Shown one piece after another: positions 52,128 through 52,561 of a stretch of 52,561 bases of DNA. A program made the position numbers and the translations under genes. Every line of letters begins with the position of its first letter. The stretch's first letter is position 1. The DNA comes from Saprospiraceae bacterium (GTDB lineage: Bacteria; Bacteroidota; Bacteroidia; Chitinophagales; Saprospiraceae): contig JAHDGF010000032.1 in assembly GCA_020627785.1 (NCBI GenBank), positions 1 through 52,561 on the forward strand, given 5' to 3'. Under the pieces are notes generated by a model. That model saw only the letters and a list, made by a program, of their open reading frames with translations, was not told the DNA's origin and did no database searches.

Positions 52128-52561
52128 ATGAATTATTTATCACAAATAATTCAAAGAATCAGCAACATTGGGCTAAAGGATGATTATGATGTTTTTGAAA
52201 AAACGAACAGCATATTAATTAATCAGATTCAGCTCATGATCGTTGTTTACCTGTTCTTTTTTGTGATCAAGGACTCATTCATCGGTGGTTCGGATTTCTA
52301 TTTAACACTGGTCATCTTTCTTACCATGATTGGTTTCTTTTTCTTACGAAAGAGAATCAGCTATATGGCAGCAGTCTACTGCCAATTAATAACCTGCTTA
52401 ATTGCTATTGCCGTTGAACAAATAAGTCACGCAAACTTGCTTAAGGTTGAGACTCTTTACTTGACTAATTTCCTACTGAGCACAATTCTATTAAGTTATG
52501 TAAAAGAGAGAATTATATTTGGGGTATTCATTTACCTACTCTACATCTCCATTGAAAGCTA
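52128..52561 (+). CDS. Multi-pass membrane protein, N-terminal part only
   Basis: The frame is open from ATG 52128 to the right edge: 144 codons with no stop. After a polar start (residues 1-36, LKDDYDVFEKTNSILINQ) come about four membrane helices: LMIVVYLFFFVIKD, FYLTLVIFLTMIGFFFL, YMAAVYCQLITCLIAIAVE and LTNFLLSTILLSYV, with a fifth beginning at the edge (IFGVFIYLLYI). This resembles the membrane sensor part of Bacteroidota histidine kinases or adenylate/guanylate cyclases, whose catalytic domain would follow outside the window. That is inference. Confidence 0.75.
   Translation, partial: MNYLSQIIQRISNIGLKDDYDVFEKTNSILINQIQLMIVVYLFFFVIKDSFIGGSDFYLTLVIFLTMIGFFFLRKRISYMAAVYCQLITCLIAIAVEQISHANLLKVETLYLTNFLLSTILLSYVKERIIFGVFIYLLYISIES

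Noticed and set aside
52093..52131. Twelve-codon frame ending in TGA that overlaps the ATG of the last gene
   Set aside because: Too short to support as a gene; possible leader peptide but no other evidence.

Overview
The window is AT-rich and comes from a member of the Bacteroidota, most likely a marine or aquatic gliding-type lineage such as Saprospiria (the class is inferred). The evidence is porX, the response regulator of the type IX secretion system (T9SS); several secreted proteins with T9SS C-terminal sorting domains (one type B, two intact type A, one broken type A); Bacteroidota-type ParC, DUF1573, LptA/OstA-like and BatE-like proteins; near absence of Shine-Dalgarno sequences; and several matches to the Bacteroidota -7 promoter element TAnnTTTG. 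I see no tRNA, rRNA, insertion sequence, prophage or CRISPR array.

Positions 1-8046 hold a minus-strand pair: a 211-residue secreted protein of unknown function, followed by the first 2296 codons of a giant surface protein that runs off the left edge. The giant protein begins with a signal peptide and a segment resembling a Gram-positive thioester adhesion domain. It continues with two families of Cys-rich Ig-like repeats (4 and 5 copies) and DUF11 repeats joined by Asp-rich linkers. A perfect 18-bp palindrome lies upstream of the pair. Positions 8047-10956 encode a 969-residue OmpA-family protein built from two further repeat families.

Positions 11019-21000 carry an HD phosphohydrolase divergent from porX, tatC with a small membrane gene, a Na+/Ca2+ exchanger, a LamG-like T9SS type B cargo protein, a DUF1573 lipoprotein and parC. 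Positions 21206-23531 hold an ECF sigma factor overlapping a probable anti-sigma protein that has four tandem cytoplasmic repeats, one membrane helix and a beta-barrel-like C-terminus. A strong bidirectional terminator follows.

Positions 23600-31746 are all on the minus strand. They comprise a Crp/SRPBCC/membrane-protein cassette and, upstream of it, a closely packed run of polysaccharide deacetylase, sodium:solute symporter, FAD-dependent oxidoreductase, OstA-like and TPR/SH3 genes. An unknown envelope protein and lipA (plus strand) follow. Next come a minus-strand LytTR regulator with a beta-propeller histidine kinase, an XRE-S24 repressor with its own operator region, a TIGR00266 protein, an unknown outer-membrane protein, and a compact operon uvrB-HAD-cystathionine synthase/lyase-hypothetical.

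Positions 45534-52561 contain an alpha/beta hydrolase, two tandem paralogous T9SS cargo proteins, a trypsin-like protease whose T9SS signal is frameshifted, a sterol desaturase-family hydroxylase, and the start of a multi-pass membrane protein cut by the right edge. Much of the window concerns building and decorating the cell surface: PorX as regulator, T9SS cargo proteins, TatC export, OstA/LPS transport, and extracytoplasmic sensing through sigma/anti-sigma and kinase/LytTR pairs.
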